NCBI GenBank assembly: GCA_017434885.1
Contig: JAFSGE010000030.1
Coordinates: 248,001 to 312,000, forward strand
Length of the DNA stretch: 64,000 nt
Reading direction: 5' to 3'
Source: Lachnospiraceae bacterium
GTDB taxonomy: Bacteria; Bacillota; Clostridia; Lachnospirales; Lachnospiraceae
Every line of letters begins with the position of its first letter. Position 1 is the stretch's first letter. Positions 8,430 through 16,155 of the stretch are shown piece by piece. The position numbers and the translations under genes were made by a program. Below the pieces are notes generated by a model, which worked only from the letters and a program-made list of their open reading frames with translations, made no database searches and was not told the DNA's origin.

Positions 8430-8663
8430 ATGAAATTGATGATAATTTTACTGGTAGCTTTTCTGATAGTTGTATATATATATACTTTTGTAAAAATACG
8501 TAAAAGAAAACGTGCAAATTCTAAAAGTACCGTGGCAGAATTTCATAAAATGTATCACAAAAAGAAAGAACTTAATACATCACAAAATAATGATTCAAAT
8601 TATAAAAAATATATTACAAAATATAATAGTTCCTTGGATTATATCAGCAAAGAGGATTTATAA
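8430..8663 (+). CDS. Small single-span membrane protein, unknown
   Basis: A 77-residue protein with one N-terminal hydrophobic segment (residues about 3-21), a very basic KIRKRKR stretch and a polar, lysine- and asparagine-rich tail. I do not recognise a family. It follows dtd by 53 bases on the same strand, with a modest ribosome binding site (GGGTGATG). Codon use matches the neighbours and the topology (short lumenal end, basic inner border) is sensible, so it is probably real. Confidence 0.55.
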   Translation: MKLMIILLVAFLIVVYIYTFVKIRKRKRANSKSTVAEFHKMYHKKKELNTSQNNDSNYKKYITKYNSSLDYISKEDL

Positions 8664-8699
8664 ACACATTGGGTTACATAATATTATTATGTTAACTTT

Positions 8700-8874
8700 T
8701 CACTAATGACTATTCGTTAAACTTGTGTTTTGCGAATAGTTGGCTCTGCAAGGCTATTTCTCCGCGCTACCGCTTGGAAGGCTTCCTTGCGGCAAATTTG
8801 TGAAGTTTCTGTAATAATGAAGTCGGAAGGTTTATCCGGCAAAGGCATAAACAGCCATAAGAAGCATACAATAA
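8700..8874. other. Non-coding stretch, possible interspersed repeat
   Basis: This is the core of the 255-base gap between the small membrane protein and the cytidylate-kinase-like gene. It contains an imperfect palindrome ACTATTCG (8709-8716) and CGAATAGT (8733-8740), then a locally GC-richer tract with the nested palindrome GGAAGGCTTCC (8777-8787). The only open frame here (minus, 8717-8947, 76 codons) has no ribosome binding site and overlaps the neighbouring gene, so I do not call it. Base composition differs from the flanks, which suggests a small repeat or RNA element; no second copy was found in this window. Confidence 0.35.
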
Positions 8875-8907
8875 ACCGGAATCCTACCTGCGTGATGGGA
8901 TTCCGGT
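8875..8907 (-). terminator. Hairpin after the cytidylate-kinase-like gene
   Basis: Perfect ten-base stem ACCGGAATCC (8875-8884) and GGATTCCGGT (8898-8907), lying 12 bases past the stop codon of the minus-strand gene. The following minus-strand sequence (TTATTGT) is only moderately U-rich. Confidence 0.65.
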
Positions 8908-8918
8908 AATTACTAATA

Positions 8919-9545
8919 TTAATTGTTTTTACTTTCAAAATCTTCAATATACTGGATAATCAGTTTTGCAGTTCCCTCTACACCGAGAACACTGCTGTTG
9001 ATACATAAGTCATAGCTGTCCGCACGTCCCCACTTTTTGGAGGAATAATAGTTGTAATAGCTTTGACGTTGTTTATCTTTCTTAATGCACATATCACGTG
9101 CTTTAGATGCATCTAAATCGTATTTTTCCATTATACGTTTTGTTTTGACTTCTTCATCACCGTAAATAAAGATATGAAGGCAGTTTTTCATATCGTTTAA
9201 TGCATAATCGGCACAACGTCCAACGATAACGCAAGGCCCTTCGTTTGCAATATTCTTGATGGTATCAAATTGTGCAAGAAATACTTTATGACTGATAGGC
9301 ATATCAACAAAATGTGATGCGTTATATCCGAATGAATAGGTATCCATTACAAGATTGTAAAGGAAGGAATTAGTCGGACGCTCATCATGATTTTCTAACA
9401 TTTCTTCACAAAAACCACTTTCTTTTGCTGCTCTTGAAAGAAGTTCTTTGTCATAACACTGAATATTGAAATGAGCAGCTACCTTCTGTCCTATTTCACG
9501 TCCCGCAGAACCAAATTGTCTTCCGATTGTAATTACTGTATTCAT
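8919..9545 (-). CDS. Cytidylate kinase-like family protein
   Basis: A 208-residue P-loop kinase-like protein. It starts MNTVITIGRQFGSAGREIG, the N-terminal signature of the cytidylate-kinase-like family (a divergent Walker A, GRQFGSAGREIG, residues 8-19). The pattern VIVGRCADY appears mid-protein and a YYNYYSSKKWG segment near residue 165. These proteins differ from true Cmk, and their substrate is not established. Shine-Dalgarno GGGAGGG precedes the ATG. It is a single-gene unit with its own hairpin terminator. Confidence 0.85.
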   Translation of the reverse strand: MNTVITIGRQFGSAGREIGQKVAAHFNIQCYDKELLSRAAKESGFCEEMLENHDERPTNSFLYNLVMDTYSFGYNASHFVDMPISHKVFLAQFDTIKNIANEGPCVIVGRCADYALNDMKNCLHIFIYGDEEVKTKRIMEKYDLDASKARDMCIKKDKQRQSYYNYYSSKKWGRADSYDLCINSSVLGVEGTAKLIIQYIEDFESKNN

Positions 9546-9645
9546 AGAAACCCTCCCTTTTCCTTACGGATTGTAAGCAGATATTTTTTATCCATCTACC
9601 TTTATATTATACACAAAATTCGTCTAAAATTCAATCTATTGTCAG

Positions 9646-9683
9646 AAAAAAGGAGCATGCCAAGAAAAATCTTAACATACTCC
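9646..9683 (-). terminator. Terminator after cstA
   Basis: Stem GGAGCATGCCAAG (9652-9664) with CTTAACATACTCC (9671-9683), with a few mismatches. On the minus strand it is followed by TTTTTT (A-tract 9646-9651). It sits about 45 bases past the cstA stop codon. Confidence 0.8.
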
Positions 9684-9725
9684 TAATGTTATCTGTTTAT
9701 TGAACTATCAAATAGTGATATTCAA

Positions 9726-11429
9726 TTATTTTGTTTCTTTTCCTAATAATACTTTACCACCATCAATGATGAGGATTACAGCAAGTACTACCAAAGGAAC
9801 AATGATTACGCTCTGAAGAACTGCTGTGAACATTGCTGTTCCTTCAAGACCACCCATGATGGATGTAATATTGTTCTTGAAAGAGATAATCAAAGATGTA
9901 ATTGTAGCGATGGACATGAATACAATAGGGATGTAAAGCATCTTGTTGTTTCTGCCCTGTCTCTTTAAGTAAGCAGCAAGTGCAAGGAATGCGGGTACTG
10001 CTACTAACTGGTTTGCTGCACCGAATAAAGGCCATACTTTGGAGTAACCTGCAAGGCAGAGTACAAAACCAAAGAATGCTGTAATAACGGTTGCAATGTA
10101 CATATTTTCAAGCTTTAACTGTTTTCCAACCTTGGAACCTGCAAATAATTCCTGGAACATGAAACGTCCAAGTCTTGTACCGGTATCAAGGGATGTCAGA
10201 CAGAAGCAGCTTACTGCTAACATGATGATGGTGTTTGTAGCAGCTACTGCTGTTTCACCAAATCCCATTGTAGCGAAGAAGTTGGAAATAGCCTTTGCAA
10301 AGATAATGGTAGGAGAAATATTTTCTAATCCTAACGCTTCTTTTACTGCAGCCTGGGAACCGTCAGCGGAAAGTGTACCGATAGCAATTAAGGAAATAAC
10401 TGCAAGTACACATTCGATTAACATGGAACCGTAACCAACAAGTAATGCATCTTTTTCATTTTCAAGCTGCTTGGATGTTGTACCGGAAGCAATCAGTGAA
10501 TGGAAACCGGAAATAGCACCACAAGCGATTGTAATGAACAATACAGGGAACATTGTGCTTCCACCTACGTTGAAACCAACAAAAGCAGGTGTGCTGAATG
10601 TTGTTGATGCAGGATTTACAATAGTTGCACCAATGATACCGATAACTGCAGCGCCCATCATAAAGTAAAGTAAGAATGAGCTTAAGTAATCTCTGGGCTG
10701 TAACAGAATCCATACAGGTGTTACAGATGCAATGATGATGTAAAGGAATACAAATCCAATCCAGAAGTTCTTAGGAAGATCCAGAGGACAAGCAAGACCG
10801 ATAGCAACACATGCAGCAAGCAGGGCAACACCAACTACAGAAGCGATTGCCATAGGAGCATTCTTTCTGTAAACGATGAAACCAAAACAAATTGCAAGAG
10901 GGATGAACAGTAAGGATGCTGTTGCAACAGATCCGTTACTTGCACTTCCGCCGTGGCTTGCACCAACAAAGCTGTTTGCTACGATATCACCGAATGCAGC
11001 GATAACCAGTAACAAAACTAACCATGCGAATACTGTAAACAGAATTCTTGTTCTGCGTCCGATGTTTTCTTCGATAACTTCACCTAAGGATAAACCTTTA
11101 TGACGAATGGATACGAATAATGCACCGAAGTCCTGAACTGCACCGAAGAAAATACCACCGATAACAATCCATAAGAAACAAGGAACCCATCCGAAAAATG
11201 CTGCCTGAATAGGTCCGTTAATAGGGCCTGCACCAGCGATGGATGAGAAGTGATGTCCCATTAAAACAGGTGTCTTAGCAGGACAATAGTCAACACCGTC
11301 TTCTAATTCGATAGCGGGTGTCTTTCTTGAGGGATCAATACCCCATGTCTTAGCAAGGTAACGTCCGTATGTAAGATATGCAACTACGAAAATTACAATC
11401 GCTAATAAGATTAATAATAATGCGCTCAC
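9726..11429 (-). CDS. cstA: Carbon starvation protein CstA (peptide/pyruvate permease)
   Basis: A 567-residue polytopic membrane protein of the CstA/BtsT family, which takes up peptides or pyruvate. The N-terminal CstA domain carries GHHFSSIAGAGPINGPIQAA, the strongest family motif, and about 14-16 membrane segments follow. The start is GTG at 11429 with an AGGAGGAG ribosome binding site. It lies downstream of an unknown gene (11512-12126) on the same strand, with an imperfect hairpin between them and a strong terminator behind. The substrate in this organism cannot be decided from sequence. Confidence 0.95.
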   Translation of the reverse strand: MSALLLILLAIVIFVVAYLTYGRYLAKTWGIDPSRKTPAIELEDGVDYCPAKTPVLMGHHFSSIAGAGPINGPIQAAFFGWVPCFLWIVIGGIFFGAVQDFGALFVSIRHKGLSLGEVIEENIGRRTRILFTVFAWLVLLLVIAAFGDIVANSFVGASHGGSASNGSVATASLLFIPLAICFGFIVYRKNAPMAIASVVGVALLAACVAIGLACPLDLPKNFWIGFVFLYIIIASVTPVWILLQPRDYLSSFLLYFMMGAAVIGIIGATIVNPASTTFSTPAFVGFNVGGSTMFPVLFITIACGAISGFHSLIASGTTSKQLENEKDALLVGYGSMLIECVLAVISLIAIGTLSADGSQAAVKEALGLENISPTIIFAKAISNFFATMGFGETAVAATNTIIMLAVSCFCLTSLDTGTRLGRFMFQELFAGSKVGKQLKLENMYIATVITAFFGFVLCLAGYSKVWPLFGAANQLVAVPAFLALAAYLKRQGRNNKMLYIPIVFMSIATITSLIISFKNNITSIMGGLEGTAMFTAVLQSVIIVPLVVLAVILIIDGGKVLLGKETK

Positions 11430-11472
11430 AACAATCTCCTCCTATTAAAATTTTTTTCTTATGTTTGAGCAT

Positions 11473-11508
11473 CTTATATAAAACAAATGCTTAGCACTTG
11501 TATATAAG
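11473..11508 (-). repeat. Inverted repeat between the unknown gene and cstA
   Basis: Long imperfect inverted repeat whose arms begin CTTATA (11473) and end TATAAG (11508), with a loop at TTA around 11491-11493. It starts four bases after the stop codon of the upstream gene and has no U-tract. It could be an RNA processing or stability element, or a weak attenuator between the two genes. Confidence 0.45.
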
Positions 11509-11511
11509 CCT

Positions 11512-12126
11512 TTATGTAAGGTTTGTTCCGGTATCTTCCTGTTTGAAAGGTTGTAAGCCTCTCTCTTCCATTATCTGGGAAAAGGTAGGTTTTCCTTTTT
11601 CAATATCATCAAATACCTGCAGAAACATTTTCTTTTTATCCCGGCTGTGGTAGTTACTGAAAAATTGCTTATCCTCCAAAGAAATACAAAGAATACTTCC
11701 TTTGGAATATCCCCGGAAATTGAAAAGATATCCTTTATCAAACTTATACTTTTTGATTTTTTTGGACATCTGTTCCGATATGGGATTCTTAGAAACAATT
11801 ACAACATTCAGATAACTGTACATATGGTTCTTTTCGGGATACTTTTCCCCTTTGCGAACCAGAACAGGTTCCATATATTCTTCGATAACTGCTTTGGCTT
11901 CTGCAAATGTTTCCTCGGTACAAGTATCTGTTTCTATAAACAGAACATGGTCATAACAAATGGTAGACCACATATTTACTTCTCTGACAAGTACGTATTT
12001 TTCAACCATTGAATAGAATAATCCATATGCCGGATATTCTTTGTTTTTTATTACATACGGCTGATATATATTAAAACTGCCTGAGTAATGTAGCAAAAGG
12101 CTGTCAAGATATCTTGCCGTTTCCAT
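11512..12126 (-). CDS. Unknown protein upstream of cstA
   Basis: A 204-residue soluble protein without a motif I can name. It is rich in aromatic and charged residues, has no membrane segment or signal peptide, and contains acidic helices (ETFAEAKAVIEEYMEP) followed by a lysine-rich segment (MSKKIKKYKFDKGY). The ATG has a clear GAGG ribosome binding site. It precedes cstA by 82 bases on the same strand, so the two may form one unit; a role connected with the permease is a guess from position only. Confidence 0.7.
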   Translation of the reverse strand: METARYLDSLLLHYSGSFNIYQPYVIKNKEYPAYGLFYSMVEKYVLVREVNMWSTICYDHVLFIETDTCTEETFAEAKAVIEEYMEPVLVRKGEKYPEKNHMYSYLNVVIVSKNPISEQMSKKIKKYKFDKGYLFNFRGYSKGSILCISLEDKQFFSNYHSRDKKKMFLQVFDDIEKGKPTFSQIMEERGLQPFKQEDTGTNLT

Positions 12127-12264
12127 ATCAATTACCTCTTTGTACTATAATTATGTTATGATATTATTTTTTAGTTCATATAATCTTAAATTTTTATTAA
12201 AAAAATAAATAACCAGTAAAAATAATATCACGATTTACAACATTTTTCAACAAAAAATACGAAA

Positions 12265-13185
12265 TTAGATAATATTTACCAATTTCTTAAAGTATTCCGG
12301 AAGTGGTGCATCTGTCTCAATATATTCACCTGTAACAGGATGCTTAAAGCCTAATATCTTAGCATGTAATGTCTGCCCCTGTAAGTGGTGTACTACATCT
12401 CTCCTGCCGTAAACCTCATCTCCGAGTAACGGATAACCCAAATGTGACATATGCACTCTTATTTGGTGGGTACGGCCGGTTTCGAGCTGACATTCCACAT
12501 AAGTATATTTTCCGAATCGCTCAATGACGCGATAATGAGTTACCGCTTCTTTGCCACCGGTGCTTACTACTGCCATTTTTTTGCGGTCATTTGGGTGCCT
12601 GCCAATCAAGGTTCTGATGGTTCCCTGATCTTCTTTTAAATTTCCACATACGATAGCGTGATACTTCCGGACAATGGTATGCTCTTTGAGCTGTGCTGCA
12701 ATGGAGGCATGTGCAAAATCGTTTTTACAGGCGATAACGGAGCCGGTAGTATCCTTATCTATCCGGTGTACAATTCCGGGACGTAAAATACCGTTAATTC
12801 CGCTTAAGTTTCCTGCACAATGATATAGTAATGCGTTTACCAGTGTACCGCTGTAATGTCCTGCTGCAGGGTGAACTACCATTCCTTTCGGCTTATTAAT
12901 GACAATGACATCATCATCTTCATATAAAATTGACAAAGGAATTGCTTCAGGTTCAATATCAGGTGTAACGGCAGGTGGTAATTGCAAAATAATTTTATCC
13001 TCTGTTTTGAGACGGTAATTGGCTTTCACTTGTTTGCCGTTTACCGTAACACGCTGTTCGGTAAGCAATTTTTGAAGGTATGAGCGTGACAAGGACTCCA
13101 TAAGCAGATTCAAATATTTGTCTATTCGCTCCCCTTCTCCTTCTTCTGTTATAATAAAAATAAATTCCTGTAATTCTTCTGACAT
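12265..13185 (-). CDS. RluA/RluD-family 23S rRNA pseudouridine synthase
   Basis: A 306-residue pseudouridine synthase. Residues about 15-75 form an S4 RNA-binding domain (LSRSYLQKLLTEQRVTVNG). The catalytic domain follows, with the active-site aspartate in RPGIVHRIDKDTTG. The length and S4 domain match RluD, which modifies helix 69 of 23S rRNA, but RluA-family members are hard to separate by reading. It starts three bases after lspA's stop codon, and the lspA-rluD pair is a standard bacterial arrangement. Confidence 0.92.
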   Translation of the reverse strand: MSEELQEFIFIITEEGEGERIDKYLNLLMESLSRSYLQKLLTEQRVTVNGKQVKANYRLKTEDKIILQLPPAVTPDIEPEAIPLSILYEDDDVIVINKPKGMVVHPAAGHYSGTLVNALLYHCAGNLSGINGILRPGIVHRIDKDTTGSVIACKNDFAHASIAAQLKEHTIVRKYHAIVCGNLKEDQGTIRTLIGRHPNDRKKMAVVSTGGKEAVTHYRVIERFGKYTYVECQLETGRTHQIRVHMSHLGYPLLGDEVYGRRDVVHHLQGQTLHAKILGFKHPVTGEYIETDAPLPEYFKKLVNII

Positions 13186-13188
13186 TCT

Positions 13189-13716
13189 TTATTTGATTTC
13201 CCTGAATTTTTTCTGTTTAAAACTTAAAAAATAAAAATCATTATCACTGTAAATAAAAAGTACCTGAATAACCAGTATAAAAGTAGCAACGGTCACATAA
13301 ATATCCGCCATGTTAAAAATCGGAAAATTAATCAATACAAAATAAATAAAGTCAACTACATAATCAAACCTAAGTCTGTCAATCATATTTCCTATGGCGC
13401 CACCGGCAATCATGGTAAGAAGAACATGCAAGCTTAAATACTTTTTGTCTTCGGGGGTTTTAAAAAGAACATAAATAATCACACCTAAAAATATTACTGC
13501 CACGAATACAAAAAAGATTTTTTGATTTTGGAGCATACCGAATGCTGCGCCTCGGTTCTCCAGATAATTGAATTCCAAAACGCCGTCAATAATATTAAAT
13601 GCCGGCTGGTCTTTTAATTTGATGACTGCCAGATGCTTGGTATACTGGTCGATTGCTACGAGCACCAGCAAAACAATCAAATCAATGATTAACAGCCATT
13701 TTTTCTTTATTTTCAT
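13189..13716 (-). CDS. lspA: Lipoprotein signal peptidase (signal peptidase II)
   Basis: Membrane aspartyl protease that removes signal peptides from diacylglyceryl-modified prolipoproteins. The 175-residue protein has four membrane segments and the two catalytic-aspartate motifs: GNMIDRLRFDYVVDFI and NMADIYVTVA. It also has NRGAAFG, the usual conserved loop (commonly ENRGAAFG). Two lipoproteins with visible lipoboxes in this window (18158-19153 and 49919-51658) are candidate substrates. It lies between aroB and the rluD-like gene in one minus-strand unit. Confidence 0.95.
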   Translation of the reverse strand: MKIKKKWLLIIDLIVLLVLVAIDQYTKHLAVIKLKDQPAFNIIDGVLEFNYLENRGAAFGMLQNQKIFFVFVAVIFLGVIIYVLFKTPEDKKYLSLHVLLTMIAGGAIGNMIDRLRFDYVVDFIYFVLINFPIFNMADIYVTVATFILVIQVLFIYSDNDFYFLSFKQKKFREIK

Positions 13717-13754
13717 ATTGTCTGCCTTTCTGAGTTTTGTACTGTCAGTTATCC

Positions 13755-14858
13755 TTATTCTCCGTCTTCCACATAATGGATTTCCTTAAGGGCATTTAAG
13801 ATGTCTTCATCGGTTACGGTTCTGTCAATTACTGCTTTACCTACTTTTTTCAGAAGCACAAATTTAATAGTATCGCCTTCCATTTTTTTATCAGATTTGG
13901 TTAATGCCAAAATTTCTTCCGGGTCAATATCTTCAATGGAAATAGGAAGGTTAAAGGGAACAAACATGTCTCTGACTTCATAATACTCTTCCATGGACAA
14001 CCACTGATGCTTCCAGGAAATGAATGCTGCGGCAACCGCACCGAGAGCAACACACTCACCGTGGCTCATGGTGAAGTTTTTTGCTTTTTCAATGGCATGA
14101 CCAATGGTGTGACCGAAATTAAGAAGGGCACGGTCTCCTTTTTCCGTAGGGTCTTTTTCCACAACAAGTTTCTTGATGGTACAGCTTTTCATGACCATTT
14201 CAATCAATGTTTCCACATCACGGTCACAGATTTCATACATATTTTCAAGAAGCCATTCATAAAACATGCCGTCTTTAATCAGGCCATGCTTCATAACCTC
14301 TGCAAATCCGCTGTAAAACTGTCTGTCATCTAAGGTTTTAAGGGTCGATATATTCATATAAACAAGTTTTGGCATATAAAATGCGCCTACCATGTTCTTG
14401 TATCCGTCAAAGTCTACACCTGTTTTCCCACCGATACTGGAATCACTCTGTGCTAATAATGTTGTCGGAATCTGAACAAAATCAACACCTCTTAAGTAGG
14501 TAGCTGCAATAAATCCCGTTATATCACCGGTTACACCGCCACCCAAAGCAATCAACAAATCTTTACGGTCAAATTTTTCTTCTATTAAAAATTTGTAAGC
14601 ACTTTTTACAGTGTCAAGTGTTTTGTTTTCTTCACCTGAAGGGAAGGAAAAAAGAACATTTTTTTTACATTTTCCCTCTAAAGCCTGCATTACCTGTTCA
14701 CCATATAAATTGTTTACTTTTGAATCAGTAATAATACATATCTTCCGTTCTGCCGCATTTAATTTTTCCAGTTCTTCCCATAATAAATCAAAGGAGTCGG
14801 TAAATACGATATCGTAGCAAGGTTTTTTCTCGTAGTTAATAGTAATTCTTTCAGCCAT
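13755..14858 (-). CDS. aroB: 3-Dehydroquinate synthase
   Basis: Converts DAHP to 3-dehydroquinate, the second step of the shikimate pathway, using NAD and a divalent metal. The 367-residue protein has the NAD-binding stretch (ALGGGVTGDITGFIAATYLR), the substrate-binding segment QSDSSIGGKTGVD and the metal-site histidines in NFGHTIGHAIE and MSHGECVALG. Length is normal. A GGAGGAAT ribosome binding site lies just upstream. It is separated from sepF by a strong terminator and precedes lspA by 38 bases. Confidence 0.96.
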   Translation of the reverse strand: MAERITINYEKKPCYDIVFTDSFDLLWEELEKLNAAERKICIITDSKVNNLYGEQVMQALEGKCKKNVLFSFPSGEENKTLDTVKSAYKFLIEEKFDRKDLLIALGGGVTGDITGFIAATYLRGVDFVQIPTTLLAQSDSSIGGKTGVDFDGYKNMVGAFYMPKLVYMNISTLKTLDDRQFYSGFAEVMKHGLIKDGMFYEWLLENMYEICDRDVETLIEMVMKSCTIKKLVVEKDPTEKGDRALLNFGHTIGHAIEKAKNFTMSHGECVALGAVAAAFISWKHQWLSMEEYYEVRDMFVPFNLPISIEDIDPEEILALTKSDKKMEGDTIKFVLLKKVGKAVIDRTVTDEDILNALKEIHYVEDGE

Positions 14859-14892
14859 AAATAATTCCTCCGAATAATGTATTTGCTATGAA

Positions 14893-14920
14893 GAAAAAAC
14901 TTCCTGCCGAAACAGGAAGT
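14893..14920 (-). terminator. Terminator after sepF
   Basis: Eight-base perfect stem ACTTCCTG (14899-14906) and CAGGAAGT (14913-14920) with a six-base loop, followed on the minus strand by TTTTTT (A-tract 14893-14898). The plus strand also carries a T-tract after the stem, but no plus-strand gene leads into it. Confidence 0.88.
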
Positions 14921-14925
14921 CTTTT

Positions 14926-15435
14926 TTATAATCCGTTATTAATAGGAACATCAAATGATCCAGATAAAATTTCCTGAAAATCTCCGGATATATCAACAAT
15001 AGCCGGTGTAATGATAAATATGTAATGAGATATTTTCTGCAGATTTCCACTGATTGCAAAGCAGGAACCTGAGGTGAAATCAATAATTCTCTGTGCAATA
15101 TCTACATCAAGTCCTTCCAAGTTTAATACTACGGTACGATTTGCAAGAAGTGTTTCCGTAATTTCTCTTGCATCTTCAATTGAAGTAGGTTTAATCACGC
15201 ATACTTCCATTCCGTTTCCTGTTTTCTTGGTCTGACGCATAGGAGTAATCTTTGGAGCAGTTTTCTTTATGACCGCTTTTTCTTCTTCCAATGTCTCCAT
15301 TGCAGGTTCTTTTACGGGTGTTACCTTTTTGGGTTTTTCTTCTATGGGTTCATCATCATAATAGTCGTCATCGTAAAAATCGTCATCATCTTCATTCAAT
15401 TTCATGTAATTAAGAAATTTATCCATTACTCCCAT
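14926..15435 (-). CDS. sepF: Cell division protein SepF
   Basis: FtsZ-binding protein that bundles FtsZ filaments and ties them to the membrane. The 169-residue protein has an N-terminal membrane-targeting helix (MGVMDKFLNYMKL), an acidic tyrosine-rich linker (residues about 15-35) and a C-terminal SepF domain of about 85 residues with TSIEDAREITETLL and RIIDFTSGSCFAISG. It follows yggS by 15 bases, the usual sepF-yggS pairing in Firmicutes. Confidence 0.93.
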   Translation of the reverse strand: MGVMDKFLNYMKLNEDDDDFYDDDYYDDEPIEEKPKKVTPVKEPAMETLEEEKAVIKKTAPKITPMRQTKKTGNGMEVCVIKPTSIEDAREITETLLANRTVVLNLEGLDVDIAQRIIDFTSGSCFAISGNLQKISHYIFIITPAIVDISGDFQEILSGSFDVPINNGL

Positions 15436-15450
15436 GTTAGTACACTCCTT

Positions 15451-16143
15451 TTATACTGTATATTGCCTGTCTCCGAAAATGCCTGTCCCAACACGGACAT
15501 AGGTGGCACCTTCCTCTATGGCAACTGCATAATCTCCTGTCATGCCCATTGACAAAACATTCATATTAACATTATCAATGTTTTTGCTATTTATGTCAAC
15601 AAGTAATTGTCTCAGCTTCGCAAAATATTGTCGATTATCTTCCGAATTATCAACATATGGTGCAATTGTCATAAGTCCTTCAATTTTAATGCCGGGTAAA
15701 ATTGCAATTTGACGGATTAATTCTTCCGCCTCCTGCGGTGATACACCGTATTTTGACTCCTCTCCCGCTACATTAACTTCAATAAGAACAGATACCGTTA
15801 CTTCTTTTTTTAGAGCTTCCTTACTGATTTCTTCTGCAAGTTTTAGCGAATCCACGCTATGAATTAATGCCACTTTACCAACGATATATTTTACTTTATT
15901 GCGCTGCAGATGTCCAATCATATGCCATCTGATATCCTGTGGCATTACTTCATACTTGTCAATCAGTTCCTGCACTTTATTTTCACCAAAATCGCGGCTT
16001 CCTGCTTCATAAGCTTCAAGTAACATGGATACCGGTTTGGTCTTACTTACAGAAATTAAGGTGATATCCTCTGTATTACGCCCGGCTTTTTCCGCGGCCA
16101 AGTTCATAATTTTTTTTACATTGCTGATATTTTGGGCAATCAT
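15451..16143 (-). CDS. YggS-family PLP homeostasis protein
   Basis: A 230-residue alanine-racemase-fold protein that binds pyridoxal phosphate and controls its free level. The PLP lysine lies in LISVSKTKPV near residue 33. Other family motifs are DFGENKVQELIDKY, WHMIGHLQRNKVKYI and, at the C-terminus, LSMGMTGDYAVAIEEGATYVR. Shine-Dalgarno CGAGGTG precedes the ATG. It sits between an HlyD-like gene (12 bases) and sepF (15 bases) in one unit. Confidence 0.95.
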   Translation of the reverse strand: MIAQNISNVKKIMNLAAEKAGRNTEDITLISVSKTKPVSMLLEAYEAGSRDFGENKVQELIDKYEVMPQDIRWHMIGHLQRNKVKYIVGKVALIHSVDSLKLAEEISKEALKKEVTVSVLIEVNVAGEESKYGVSPQEAEELIRQIAILPGIKIEGLMTIAPYVDNSEDNRQYFAKLRQLLVDINSKNIDNVNMNVLSMGMTGDYAVAIEEGATYVRVGTGIFGDRQYTV

Positions 16144-16155
16144 AGTTCACCTCGG

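Noticed and set aside
8717-8947. Minus-strand open frame of 76 codons in the gap after the small membrane protein
   Set aside because: No ribosome binding site, overlaps the start region of the neighbouring gene's 3' end, and reads through a hairpin terminator. The sequence is better explained as a non-coding or repeat element.
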